Positions 20,011-30,935 of a DNA stretch of 64,000 bases are shown one piece after another (the first letter of the stretch is position 1; the number at the start of each line of letters is the position of its first letter). Below the pieces are notes generated by a model. It worked only from the letters and a program-made list of their open reading frames with translations, ran no database searches and had not been told where the DNA came from. This stretch comes from Ostrinia nubilalis (lineage: Eukaryota; Arthropoda; Insecta; Lepidoptera; Crambidae). Both the position numbers and the translations under genes were made by a program. Where the stretch lies: positions 10,108,501-10,172,500 of the forward strand of contig NC_087112.1 of the NCBI RefSeq assembly GCF_963855985.1, read 5' to 3'.

Positions 20011-22980
20011 TCAATGTCGCCAATTAAAATATTCCTTATAACTATAAAAACATTTGTCCAAAAGCCAGCAAGTCAATCTGCTTTTAAATATAGGGCCTTG
20101 GAGTACTTTAAGTTCTTCCGGTAGTAGATTATACATAACTATACTCGTGTTATATGCATTTCTTTTATATATATCCTTGCGACAGGGAGGTTGATGCATT
20201 AGGTTTAAGTATTGCTGTCTTATATGAGGTCTTACAGTGACTTCTCTGCGGGTCTTGTAATAGCTGGGGAAAGACTTTACAAAGAGGCAGCTTTCCCTGA
20301 TATAGATGCATGGAAGCGGAAGCAAGCTAAACTGTCTAAAGAGGGGCTTGCAACTATCCAGGTACCAGACATTGCACAAAGCGCGAATGCATCTTTTTTG
20401 TATTTTGAATACTCTATCTATATCTACCGAATTACCCCACAGAACTATACCATAATTCAGTACCGTCGATATGTATCCATGGTATGCCGTCAGTGCAGCT
20501 TCGACCGACACCGTTTGTCGTAGTCTTTTTATTGCGAAAGCGAAGCGCTCGAGTTTTTTGCATATAACGTCAATGTGTTTTTTCCAGTTGAGGTGTGTAT
20601 CAATATATATTCCTAAAAATTTAAAAGTCTCAACTTCGTCTATTTCTTCTCCCTTATATTGAATGTTTAATGATTGTTTAGAAGTATTATATGACCGATA
20701 TTGCATGACTTTAGTTTTGCTGACATTTAGCATCAGGTCGTTAGCACTCAACCAGCCTATAACATTTTCTAAGGCCGTATTTGCTATTGAGTCAATAGGG
20801 TCTTTGTCCCCTGCCTTTATTACGAGTGTCGTGTCATCTGCGAAAAGTATACACTTGTGTGAGGTAGCATTTGGGAGGTCATTGATGTATAATAAAAAGA
20901 GCAATGGCCCAAGAATGCTGCCTTGAGGTACACCTGTTTTTTTAATTAATAATTTAGATCTATATGTTTCCTTAACTATGTTTTGGTTTATTTTTACAAT
21001 TTTTGTCAGCTCGGTGCATTGTTTCCTGTTCCTGATGTAACTCTCAATCCAGTCGTAGGCCTTTCCCCTTATGCCATATGATTCCAGTTTGCGTAAAAGC
21101 TTATCGTGATTTACGAGATCGAACGCGCTACTCATATCGAGAAATACTGACATTACTGGTGTACCGTGGTTTATACTTTCTGAAACATACTTTATTAAGT
21201 CAAAGCAAGCTAAGGTCGTTGAACTACCTTTGCGAAAACCATATTGTTGAGGCTGTAGTATGTTAAATGCAGCCACAAAGTTATTCAGTCTCTCAAGCAT
21301 TGCTTTTTCAAATACCTTAGACAGTACAGATCCTAAGGTAATTGGCCTATAGTTACCCAGATCTTTTTTATCGCCCTTCTTATATATTGGTTTTATAATT
21401 GAAAATTTCAAATCATCAGGAAAGAGACCCTCAGAAAAAGAGAGGTTTAAGATATGCATAAGGGGTCTGCCTATGTATCTGGCACTAGATTTCAGTACCT
21501 TAGTAATGATATTATCATACCCGCCTGATTTACTATTATTTAAGGACATGATTATTTTATAAGTCTCGCTTTCATCAATCGGTTTTAGATAAATTGATTG
21601 AGAAGTACTGGAGTAGCTATGTGTCATTTCGCTGTCAGGTCTCTGTTGACCAGTCAAATTAGTAAAATAATCATTGAATAAATTGCAAATGTCAAGAGAA
21701 TCCGTGTATATCCTATTATTAAATTTAATCATGTCAATATCACTACTCCCCACTGTGTTAGAGAGAGTTTTTGAAATAGTGTCCCAAGTAGCTTTACCTT
21801 TATTTTTGCTACTACGTATAAACCGGTTGTTACTTATTTTTTGTGCATTTTTTATACATTTCTTTAAAATTTTACTATACTGATGGAAGGTTTCCCTATG
21901 CAACTTCTTGTTTGTTTTACACAAACGAGATTTTAGATATAATTGCCGTTTACTTTTGCATGATTTTCTTAGCCCTTTTGACATCCATCTTATCTTGGCC
22001 GGTCTATTGTTTGTCTTGACCTTGATCCTAGGAAAACACAGATCATAGAACAAGATGAATATTTCATAAAAATATCTAAATGCCTCTTGTAAGTTATTAC
22101 ATTCCATGACGTCGGAAAAAGTGAGACTAGATATGCAGTTGCAAAATTTTTTAATGTTATCCGTACAATAATCCCGTTTGTGTTCAAACCAAGTTGTATA
22201 ACTTTTTTTTATTTTATTGACTTTAAATGTTATTGTTTGCGCAGTTTCGTGGTCTGAAAGACCAAGGTAATGCACACCCGACTCTACATGTTTTATGTTA
22301 CTAGCTATTTGGTCCAAGCAAGATTCCCCTCTTGTTGGTAGCTGAATGTGAAGCTGAAAATTGTAACTTTTTAAGATACTATTTAGGTCTTCGGTGTAGT
22401 TGTTGTGTTTTAGAATATCCAAGTTCCAATCTCCACATATAACAACCTTTTTTCTTTGAAATTTATTTGACAGGTAGTCTAATAGCCTATCGAGTTTATG
22501 CAAAAAAATACCTATAGAGGCCTTTTTTTTGTCTGGTATTCGATAAATCGTACAAACAATTAAATTCAGACCTACAACTTCCATGCCACAGCATTCAAAA
22601 TGAAGTTTAGTAACCATCCCAGATCCTATAGTCAATGGCCTGACATCCCACAACTCCTTAACCAGCATACACGTGCCACCTCTACTTTTGTCTCGGCAGT
22701 AAGCCGAGGCTAGCTTATAATCTGTCAGCTTTATATTCGCTTTTGTACTTTCCTTAACGAATGTCTCACTAAAACATAATATATCCACCTCCCTGTTATT
22801 GTCATTAAACTCATTAATTGTCAATTCAATAATGTCAAGTTTGTTACAGATACTTGCTATATTTTGATGTAGTATTGTTATCTTATTAAGATTGCAATCA
22901 CATTTTTGGTTAGTTAGATTTTGAGAACTCTGACAACTCGTAGTTTTTTCAATTGGTAGACTAGGGGCGAAAAAACTGTT
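20011..22980 (-). CDS. LINE ORF2: apurinic-type endonuclease plus reverse transcriptase
   Basis: The frame is open from just after a TAA (22981-22983) to the stop at 20011, 989 codons. The N-terminal endonuclease starts near ITILHQNIASICNKLDII and has LCFSETFV, GDWNLDIL and LSDHETAQ, the catalytic E, D/N and SDH motifs. The RT domain has NYRPITLGSVLSKVFEKAM, VFLDMSSAFDLVNHD, KKTGVPQGSILGPLLF and the catalytic ILFADDTTL. No ATG lies in this frame before the endonuclease domain; the first is beyond CFSET. Translation probably depends on the overlapping ORF1, in the +1 frame relative to it. The C-terminus (about 250 residues after FADD) is complete. Confidence 0.9.
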   Translation of the reverse strand, partial: NSFFAPSLPIEKTTSCQSSQNLTNQKCDCNLNKITILHQNIASICNKLDIIELTINEFNDNNREVDILCFSETFVKESTKANIKLTDYKLASAYCRDKSRGGTCMLVKELWDVRPLTIGSGMVTKLHFECCGMEVVGLNLIVCTIYRIPDKKKASIGIFLHKLDRLLDYLSNKFQRKKVVICGDWNLDILKHNNYTEDLNSILKSYNFQLHIQLPTRGESCLDQIASNIKHVESGVHYLGLSDHETAQTITFKVNKIKKSYTTWFEHKRDYCTDNIKKFCNCISSLTFSDVMECNNLQEAFRYFYEIFILFYDLCFPRIKVKTNNRPAKIRWMSKGLRKSCKSKRQLYLKSRLCKTNKKLHRETFHQYSKILKKCIKNAQKISNNRFIRSSKNKGKATWDTISKTLSNTVGSSDIDMIKFNNRIYTDSLDICNLFNDYFTNLTGQQRPDSEMTHSYSSTSQSIYLKPIDESETYKIIMSLNNSKSGGYDNIITKVLKSSARYIGRPLMHILNLSFSEGLFPDDLKFSIIKPIYKKGDKKDLGNYRPITLGSVLSKVFEKAMLERLNNFVAAFNILQPQQYGFRKGSSTTLACFDLIKYVSESINHGTPVMSVFLDMSSAFDLVNHDKLLRKLESYGIRGKAYDWIESYIRNRKQCTELTKIVKINQNIVKETYRSKLLIKKTGVPQGSILGPLLFLLYINDLPNATSHKCILFADDTTLVIKAGDKDPIDSIANTALENVIGWLSANDLMLNVSKTKVMQYRSYNTSKQSLNIQYKGEEIDEVETFKFLGIYIDTHLNWKKHIDVICKKLERFAFAIKRLRQTVSVEAALTAYHGYISTVLNYGIVLWGNSVDIDRVFKIQKRCIRALCNVWYLDSCKPLFRQFSLLPLPCIYIRESCLFVKSFPSYYKTRREVTVRPHIRQQYLNLMHQPPCRKDIYKRNAYNTSIVMYNLLPEELKVLQGPIFKSRLTCWLLDKCFYSYKEYFNWRH

Positions 22981-23431
22981 TTAAACTCTTTTTATTTGCC
23001 TTTTTTATGCCATTTATAATAAAGTCATATTCATACCTTAAATAGTCAATCTCTATGTTTAATTTAAAAGTGATATAATCAAATTTATTACCGTTTAGAG
23101 TTTTCATCATAATGTTATAATGTTGCTGGACGTCTATAAACTTACAATTTTGGTATTGCTTTGCAATTAATTTTAACTGTAAATTTACATGCTTAACATT
23201 TAAATAGCAGTTATTACATACACTTAACAATAGTATTTTGCACTGTTTAAGATTAAAACAGGCATTGCTTATGTTACATAATAAAGCATAAGGATCTTTA
23301 TCGTGGCTGCCAATGCCTAGTATGATTATGTCGTCCTTAGTTACAGTTTCATATAGACCATGGACACTGTGCATAATGTCCTTTGAAGTTGCGTATGGTT
23401 TTACCAGTCCAGTGATGCTGTTAGTGTCATG
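22961..23431 (-). CDS. LINE ORF1 C-terminal part, SGNH-hydrolase-like
   Basis: The minus-strand frame ends at TAG 22961. The LINE-derived part (about 156 codons) contains VTKDDIIILGIGSHDKDPYA and CKILLLSVCNNCYLN. These resemble the G-x-(N/S)-H/D block and following beta strand of the SGNH/esterase domain known in CR1-type ORF1 proteins. The frame continues upstream of 23431 into the flanking CCGACTTC repeat, which supplies an in-frame ATG at 23482, so ORF1 is 5'-truncated and fused to foreign sequence. It overlaps ORF2 by 20 nt, with TTT_CGC just before its stop. Confidence 0.65.
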   Translation of the reverse strand, partial: HDTNSITGLVKPYATSKDIMHSVHGLYETVTKDDIIILGIGSHDKDPYALLCNISNACFNLKQCKILLLSVCNNCYLNVKHVNLQLKLIAKQYQNCKFIDVQQHYNIMMKTLNGNKFDYITFKLNIEIDYLRYEYDFIINGIKKANKKSLKQFFRP

Positions 23432-23787
23432 TTCTATGTTTGTTACGCGATAACTCCGCCAATTATGAACCGATTTGAACAAATCTTTTTTCGGCGTATA
23501 GGTAATACCTCAAGGGTGGTCCCATTTAAATTTAATAATAAAAAAAAACAACCCCCAAGGGTGGAAAATTGGGGATGAACTTTTTTATACGCAATATCTC
23601 CGCCGATTATAAAACAATTTGAACGATTATTTTTTTGTTGAATAGGTATTATCAAAAGGGTGGTTTCATGCGAATTTGAAGAAAATATTTCACCCCCAAG
23701 GGTGGAAAATTGGGGATGAACTTTTTTATACGCAATATTTTTAATTTTTAGTTTTTTTTTGTGCTTACGCATTTGAAGTCGGTTTTA

Positions 23788-24555
23788 TTTTTTTTAAAAG
23801 TTAATTATAATTTCGGGCATTAGTGATCAGATGCTAACATATTCTTTAGACGCTAGACTATCAAGATTTATCCTTTATCCTGGTATAATTTAATATTCAC
23901 ATTTGTCTTCGACGTTTCTGTCAAATGTCAGACAATTAATCGTGTAAGCACACGGCATGCTAAATGGCTAATCAAATTCGAATCTCGTCGGAATACTCGT
24001 ACAAAGCCATGGCGCTTAACTTTAGCACACGCTGTCAAAATTCTTTTGTACCTTCTGCTGTTAGGATAAAATATTTATGACATATTCAGAAATGCCAAAG
24101 TGTTACTAAGGTGACAATAAAGGTGACTTGAATGATAAAATCTTATAGAAAAACCTTTTTTTCACATTGTTTGTGTAAAACAAATACTTAAGTATTCCAT
24201 TTTTCTATTGCTTCTTATACAAAGCTTGTCAATTACATAAAATAAATAAAAATAATTGCATATGAAAATTGAGGGTAAATATTTAATAAAGCAATTTCTC
24301 ATACAATTGATCTATTAAAGTATTATTTATAATTAAACTATTTACAAATAATAACCGTTTGCTAATTTAGCATCTCGTTAGCTGGACTTGTAAAGGCTTG
24401 AACTTGACACGTGTTTGTGTTATGGTTTATAATAATAATTGAGATAATTAAATAATTATTATTCGTGATTAACTTTAGTTAATAGTTATTTTTATGCACT
24501 TGGCCTGCTTTACCATATTGCTTCCATTCAAAAATCAGCTATTTCTTTTGTTTTT
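23788..24555. other. AT-rich stretch, nothing recognised
   Basis: No convincing frame, RNA gene or repeat. Confidence 0.45.
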
Positions 24556-24655
24556 ATACAGGGTGTTAGGTAAATGGGTATATGAGCCGACATTAGCCCA
24601 TGTTAACATGGTCATATAAATGGTATGGTGAAGTCAGAAATTTGAGCCCTGTATA
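24556..24655. repeat. Short repeat matching the window start
   Basis: ACAGGGTGTTAGGTAAATGG and the following 45 bp are almost identical to positions 13-70. It ends AGCCCTGTATA, an inverse of its first bases, so it may be a small element of about 100 bp with short inverted ends. Confidence 0.5.
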
Positions 24656-24658
24656 GGA

Positions 24659-24826
24659 CTAGCTTTCCGCTCGCGACTTCGCCCGCGTGGAATTTTTTTT
24701 GGTTTTTTATACAATAACCTATGACACTTGGTGAAAGAATTTTTAAAATCTGTTCAGTAGATCCCGAGATTACCCTTTACAATTTAACAAACACACAAAC
24801 TTTACCTCTTTATAATATAGGATAGA
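24659..24826 (-). mobile_element. Non-autonomous Helitron
   Basis: Minus strand: 5' TCTATCCTATATTATAAAG and 3' GCGGGCGAAGTCGCGAGCGG then AAAGCTAG|T. It is a short member of the family. Confidence 0.7.
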
Positions 24827-26017
24827 TTTATTGTTATTTACTGCAAATAACGTTGCATATCAGCTGTTATTACGTTTTGAATTAATTCAGATTGATATGC
24901 GCGTGCGCATAAGGCCCACGCAACCGTCAGTCATTAGCGGCAGATTGCCCGCAAAAGGTTGTTATCGTATCATGTAGGTAACTGGTAAGTTTGTGCATAA
25001 AGCAGATGGGATATGTACTTAGGTAATAGACTGATGCTATGTACTTACATTGTGTGTGATGCTGATATTGCATTCGAACAGCTTTGTTCATTGATACACG
25101 TGTTCTTTTAGGTAACATTTCTTGTCAAATGTGATTCATGGTTATGAATAGAAAACACTTTTCTCAACATCACTGTTCGTTGGAAGTTTCAGCTCTAGAT
25201 ACACCATGACACCATCTACAAAAAAACAAAATATTTTTATTATAAATACCTAAATAATAAAACGTTTCAAAACAAGTCAAGAGCTTCCTCGTTGTGGATA
25301 AAAAAAAGTAGTTTGTCGGATATTTAAAAACAACAGACCGATTTTAGATTTTTTTTTATTCGTGTACGATTTCTCAAATAGCAAAGCTTTATGATCTTTT
25401 TGTTAGTCTTTTATTTTTATTATTTATTTCTTTAAATATTTTAAATTTTTGTACTCTTTTTTTGCTTGACCTCGCTCTCCGCTGTCACTCAAGCCACCGC
25501 AACCGCAGGAATTATAATAATGCCCGCGCGAGGGCTTGACTGAGATGCTGGAACTGGGTCAATATTGTATTGTGTAGAATACAAGTTATTCACAGTTATT
25601 ATTGCGTTAGTAAAATTTTACGATTATGAGCTAGACAGACTCAAATTTTTAGGTATTTTTGAATTTGTGTCACCATTTTAACGGCGGTTTTATTTAAAAG
25701 AACTGAAATATTGAACTCATCAGTTGATATTTGGCATCGTATAATGACATCGTGAAATAACTTCACTTTTGTATGCGACAGATATAATATCTCTAAGTTG
25801 TAAAATCCAATAAGATTCTTGAGAAATCTCACATTGCAAATTGTATCTTTAATTAACAAAGAGACTATAAAAATGAAGTAAATTACACTTTATGGAGTTG
25901 TAAAATCGCAACTTTACGTACATGAATAAATAATAATAAACAAGAAGTTAATACATACTTTAGAATTAGATAACTTGTCTCTTCAGTCTCTACGCCAGAT
26001 CAATATTTATAAGATTA
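24827..26017. other. AT-rich stretch with one SINE tail
   Basis: AGAGCTTCCTCGTTGTGGAT at about 25280 is the tail of the 10698 SINE family. Nothing else is recognised; the 60-70 codon open segments have no domains. Confidence 0.4.
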
Positions 26018-26243
26018 CTAGCTTTCCGCCCGCGGATTCGCCCGCGTGGAATTTTGTTTTTTCACTAAAAAATCTTTATCACGCGCGTTCCTGTTTCAAA
26101 AACCGGGATAAAAATTATCCTATGTCCTTTCCCGGGACTCAAACTATCTCTATGCCAAATTTCATCAAAATCGGTTCCGTGGTTTTTTCGTGAAAGAGTC
26201 AGACAGACAGAGTTACTTTCGCATTTATAATATTAAGTATAGA
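26018..26243 (-). mobile_element. Non-autonomous Helitron
   Basis: Minus strand: 5' TCTATACTTAATATTATAAA and 3' GCGGGCGAATCCGCGGGCGG then AAAGCTAG|T, with A and T flanks. It is closely related to the copy at 18044. Confidence 0.75.
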
Positions 26244-27685
26244 TTTGGCGATTATATTATGTCACCTATTTATTTTCAGGCGAATAAAAACTAGGTCAAA
26301 AAAATAAAGTATTTGTTTGACTCGCGGGTTTGGTGCAATCAAACTCCATTTGATCATAACACAAACGTTTATCGATATTTAACCAGTTTAATTCGATACT
26401 TTGTGAATCGATGTCTGCTAGAGTGCACCGTACGAGACATAAGAGAAAGTATGAAGCCCCAGTGACTCAATTATTTTTTAAGGGCAAAACCGTGCCGTTG
26501 CTTTCTCTCGGCCGATGACTGGTGAATGCACCTTTTTGGGTTCTTTGGCTTAATTAAAAATAATATTTATTCGATAGAAGAAGATTATCACGGGTTTTCC
26601 AGAAAAGAAACAAAGGATTATTGACCCATGGAATTTGTAAATCAATACAAATCTTACCTATACTTCAAGTTCGCTCTCGACTCGAACGTTTATTCTGAGA
26701 ACGTTCTTTCAAACAACAAATTTGAAAATAACGAAAACAAAACACTTGGACAAAAATATTTCCATGAAGTGGCTTTTGTCACCTTTTCTGTATTTTTATA
26801 GGGCTTTAAGTATAAACTTTTCAAGTGCATTTGTTAATTCCCCAATTGAAACGGTGAATCACATCCTTAATGGTTGTAAACAAATATTATGTTGGTATTA
26901 AAATATTGTTTGTCTATGCATATTGCATATTCATGACAAGTTTATTTGATTCGTGTCGAAATCACTCAAAAGTTAGTAGGTCGTCGACATATTTATGTCG
27001 CCCATACATTTTTATGGGCATAAAATTGACGGACTAAGCTCTACCTATTTATCTATAGGATTGAAGTTACTCTAGGATATTTTTTTTAACCCTTAAGAAT
27101 TTAAGACAGACGGAAATAAGTTAACACCTTATTTTTAGCAATATTCCCTTGTCTTAATATTTAGAGCCTCTGAAATTGAGTCACAATTCACAAAACATCA
27201 CATATGCCATTCCACTCAAAAAAAAAAAAACTCGATGTTTTTTTGAGTTTTTATTAACATCCAAAACTTTTAATCTAAATCTAGAGATAATGAGTGTAAA
27301 AAAATAAAATAAAAATGTCTAGTTCTTTTACTGACAAGATTAGCAAGACAAGTCGCGGCCGGAAGTTAGTATTATAAAACAAAATGTCGAGAAAGTGCAT
27401 AGAACTGGTTTGCGGGTAACTGAACTTGCCGTTTTATCACGATGCAATTCCAGCCTTACTGCAGTTTTACTGTTACTTTACTTCTAAAGATATTTATCAT
27501 TACCGTAATTATAGTGAAAAATCGATTTCGACGTCCTAGAAAGTTAAGTGAAAGTATAGTTGATAAGAAAATTTTACATTAATTTCAGCAAAAATCCCAT
27601 TAAAATTGGCTCATATTAATGTTAGTGTTAATTTTATCTTTTTTAGCTATGAGCATCTTATAAACTATACCAATGGAGATGCCAT
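26244..27685. other. AT-rich stretch, no gene recognised
   Basis: A 35-codon arginine-rich frame starts at 26411 but has no supporting signal. Otherwise nothing is recognised. Confidence 0.4.
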
Positions 27686-27695
27686 AAGAAAAGAT

Positions 27696-27740
27696 CGTTC
27701 GTTCGTTCGTTTTAGCCAAATGACATCCACTGCTGGACAA
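27696..27740 (-). mobile_element. 45-bp RTE stub with 10-bp target duplication
   Basis: On the minus strand only the last bases of an RTE element remain (GTCCAGCAGTGGATGTCATT, then GGCTAAAACGAACGAACGAACG). It is flanked by AAGAAAAGAT at 27686-27695 and 27741-27750. Confidence 0.85.
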
Positions 27741-27750
27741 AAGAAAAGAT

Positions 27751-30699
27751 AGTAAAGAAGCAAAAAATATGTTAGCAGTTGTATGTCAAGATGTGGACAT
27801 ACAACCAGATATTGCGCTTTTTATAGTTAAAAATAATGTTTTTTAACTCTTCATAGCAATCGAGAATAGTCTAAATGAAATAAATAAATCCACAAGACAA
27901 AAACATCCTGATAACGTCATGCAGTTTATTGCCGTTTTACGAGAAAAGTCTGTGTTTCTAGTAAACATGTGGATTTTATGGTTTTACTATCGCGTGAGGA
28001 TATTCTGATCTCTGCAGTTAATCGTTTGCATAGCGTTTCTCTGTCTCTTTCATACAATAGTCTAAATTATTATTTATTTACAAAATATCATTTCTGTCAT
28101 ATTTCTTATCTAGATTTAGATAAATTACCTATATGCTTCTAGAATTCTTTGCATGTTCTTAATTATTTTGCTGTTAGCATGCTGTTTGACTATATACCTA
28201 ATTTAACAATATTGCCTCTACTTAAACAGACTGTAAAAAAGCTCTGAAATGATACAATCGGCTATTAAATTGTATGTCAGTGGTTGTCATGGCATGGTTT
28301 GAGAGTGCAAAATATGCAATGAGCGATTGAAATTTTGATAAATCATCTAATTACAATGTATTACATGATCTTTGACAGCTACATTAATTTGTTTAGCGCT
28401 TAAGTAACAAGATAAATGATCCAGTTTCTCCTTGGTCGGACTTTTAATCTGATCTTAATAAAACCAAATAATATTGTGGAACAACCGGTTTTTGTCGAGA
28501 TAAAAATGTATGATATGAATAAAATAAATATTTGGTATAAAAAATTCTGCAAAAGTCAAGTGCATCACGTCTTGACTAGATTTAAATATTAATACATACA
28601 TTCGTTTGCAGGAAAATGCACAACTAATTATACTTTTTAAGACTCGACTAATTTATTGGTCGTCGCTATTTCTTAGTTTACTCCATATTGGTCGTATGAT
28701 TGGTTATTTGGAACAGTTCTTTTGGATTCGGGGATGCCAAACATTTTAAGTTACGGATTTTGTGAGTAAAGTTATTAATATCTTGCTGATCAAAACTAAT
28801 ATGATAGAAGCTTTTAATTTTACGACAGAACGTCTGTCACCATCATAATGTATCATAATATATGCTCTATTAATTAAATTTAACATTGTCTATAGTGACC
28901 TTCATCATCGATGGATCATAAAAGCCTACAAACCATGTCTATTAACTAGAGCGTGCACCATTATCAACGTATGTATTTGCAAGCGGAGAAATTGCTTTCT
29001 TTTCTTTAAACAGCCTATAAAAAGCGGCGTAGATTAAAAATAGATTCGTGTTTACGTTTTCTTTTAATAAGGTTTGGTGGGTCAAGGCAAACGTCTTATT
29101 GCAACCATCAGAAAAGTAGTCGAATCGATATTACTCGTACAGGTTCTATTTCAATGTCACCTGTTTGTGTACAAATATTGAAATTAGGTTTTTGTAAATA
29201 TTTAACATTGACAAGAACTTTTCCAAATAATCTGACATATCTTAATAGTTTTGTAAGTTCAAAGGTTGATATGAAGTGATATTGGCAAGTATGTTTATTT
29301 TGGCAAACTTTACTGCTTACATTATAACCAGTTTAAAAGGCGACCTCAATGCCAATACCTATCTCATCGTTTATCTTCCTGATTTGCCTGACGATATAGC
29401 TCCTATGATTCTTTATAGTTCTAGAACTTTCTAAAATCGACGGTTTACAATATGCTTTAACTATAACCGCTATGAGTACCATAGTCTCAGATTCTATTAA
29501 CCCACTTTCTCGTTACCTATCAAGTGCACGCATCTAGCTTCTACCGCCAATGATCATCATCTGCTATTAATATAGTTTAGCTTTTACTGTTTTCAATCTA
29601 ACATCCAACAAAGTTCTCGAACTACAGCCTGCAAACACTTCCACATACGTCATTCGTTTGTCTTGTCTTAATCACTTCCTGCAAAGAGATAATAACAACT
29701 GGCCAAAATTACCGCGAAGAATTGATGACGTTAATGCAATATATTTTTGGGCATATGAAAGCAACAAGTTGAACAGACACAAACAAAAAATATTTACACG
29801 ATATCGTGACGTAGGTATCCTACATATTCTTTAGTACTTAGATTGCCATCCTACACATTAATTAATAATGCAGCTGCCCATTTGGAACGGTTCGCAAAAA
29901 GGAAGTTACTTCGACGCTGGCCTTCGACCGAAAAGTCTCACTGGAAATTTCCGATGCGGTTAGTTTAGTTTTCCTTTTAGTTATTGTAACTAAAGCAAAC
30001 AAAATTAGGTCGGCATTTAAGTTGTAACATAGTTTAATTTATAGATCCTCTGTAAAATTGTTTGAAATAAACGTCATTATTATTATTTGTAGATCAAACA
30101 TACCAGTTATGATTTATTTATTTATTTTATTGGGCTATCAACATGAGATACAGTATTATACACAATTAAAAAAATTAAGCCAAAGGTCTCTAGCTAACTG
30201 CTCCCACACAAACGATAACCACAGCATGCATAATATTATAATGTAAGCAACCCGTGAACTTTACACAATACAATAACATAATATAGTACCTAATTACAAC
30301 TTTGAATTTAAACAACAAAAAGAAAGCAACAAAAAAATAAAATAATAAGAGGCCTCCTAGATGCATGCCACCAGGGGCACGTCACCCGTCTTAATTGTTT
30401 TTAAGAAACCAGCGAGGCTTTGAAAATTAATATCAAGTTCTGGCAACTTTTTGCTGAGATCATTGTACAAACGAGATACACGAACAGTTTATCACCATTA
30501 TCGCGTCATTCGTATAAAAAATCTGCAGAGGTCAAAAAGTGGATTATTACAATACAAAGAAACTATGTTTATAAAGGATGTCAAAGTGTTTCATTAAGAA
30601 AAATAATAATACGTAACGTAATCATTACGTGGCCTTTGATAATTACGTTGCAGTACACTTGTGTTATTACACTTGCTCTCGGCTGATCCCAGCCTCACG
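27751..30699. other. AT-rich stretch, no gene recognised
   Basis: Almost 3 kb without domain-bearing frames, RNA genes or clear repeats. 30110-30170 resembles an A/T-rich LINE trailer. Confidence 0.4.
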
Positions 30700-30935
30700 C
30701 GACTGGCATTGTCTATTCATTGGACTTAACAAAGGCATTTGATTATGTGCATCACGCTCATGCCTCTTCTTATGGAGATATGTTTTCCTTTTTAACAGAC
30801 TGTTAAGGCTTGTGCCGAGTACGGACCGCTTGCGTATCTGACTCACGCAAGGGTCAAGGCTGTTGCGTACTGGTTTGTAAAACACGTGTGGCGTTCTGCA
30901 GGGATCACGTTTTGGACCTCTATTATAAATCATTT
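30700..30935 (+). pseudogene. Degenerate LINE reverse transcriptase fragment
   Basis: SLDLTKAFDYVHH (RT motif A) is readable at about 30715. Further on, in the same orientation, VLQGSRFGPLL at about 30890 is a decayed form of the (V)PQGS-LGPLLF motif B. Stops and indels separate them. Confidence 0.65.

Larger units (their letters stand above)
19835..23431 (-). mobile_element. CR1-like LINE, nearly complete, 5'-truncated in ORF1
   Basis: The minus-strand element of about 3.6 kb contains the end of ORF1, an ORF2 with endonuclease and RT, a short 3' UTR with an AATAAA-like motif and a TTTGAATTTGAATTTG tail. Its boundaries are fixed by comparison with the uninterrupted repeat at 13997. ORF2 is stop-free, so it is a young insertion. 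Confidence 0.85.
19771..23787 (+). repeat. CCGACTTC repeat, copy 2, split by a LINE
   Basis: The left part (19771-19834) ends in the T run. The right part resumes at 23432 with TTCTATGTTTGTTACGCG and ends TTTGAAGTCGG at about 23783, the inverse of the left CCGACTTC end. The 13997 copy gives the uninterrupted arrangement. Confidence 0.75.

Noticed and set aside
20212..22187. Plus-strand frames opposite the LINE ORF2
   Set aside because: They are antisense shadows of the endonuclease/RT frame.
26411..26518. Small 35-codon arginine-rich frame
   Set aside because: No splice context, conservation or codon pattern supports it, and length is within chance expectation.
29868..29966. Small 32-codon frame starting MQLPIWNGSQ
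   Set aside because: It has a local CpG rise, but no donor of quality and no domain. I could not support it as an exon.
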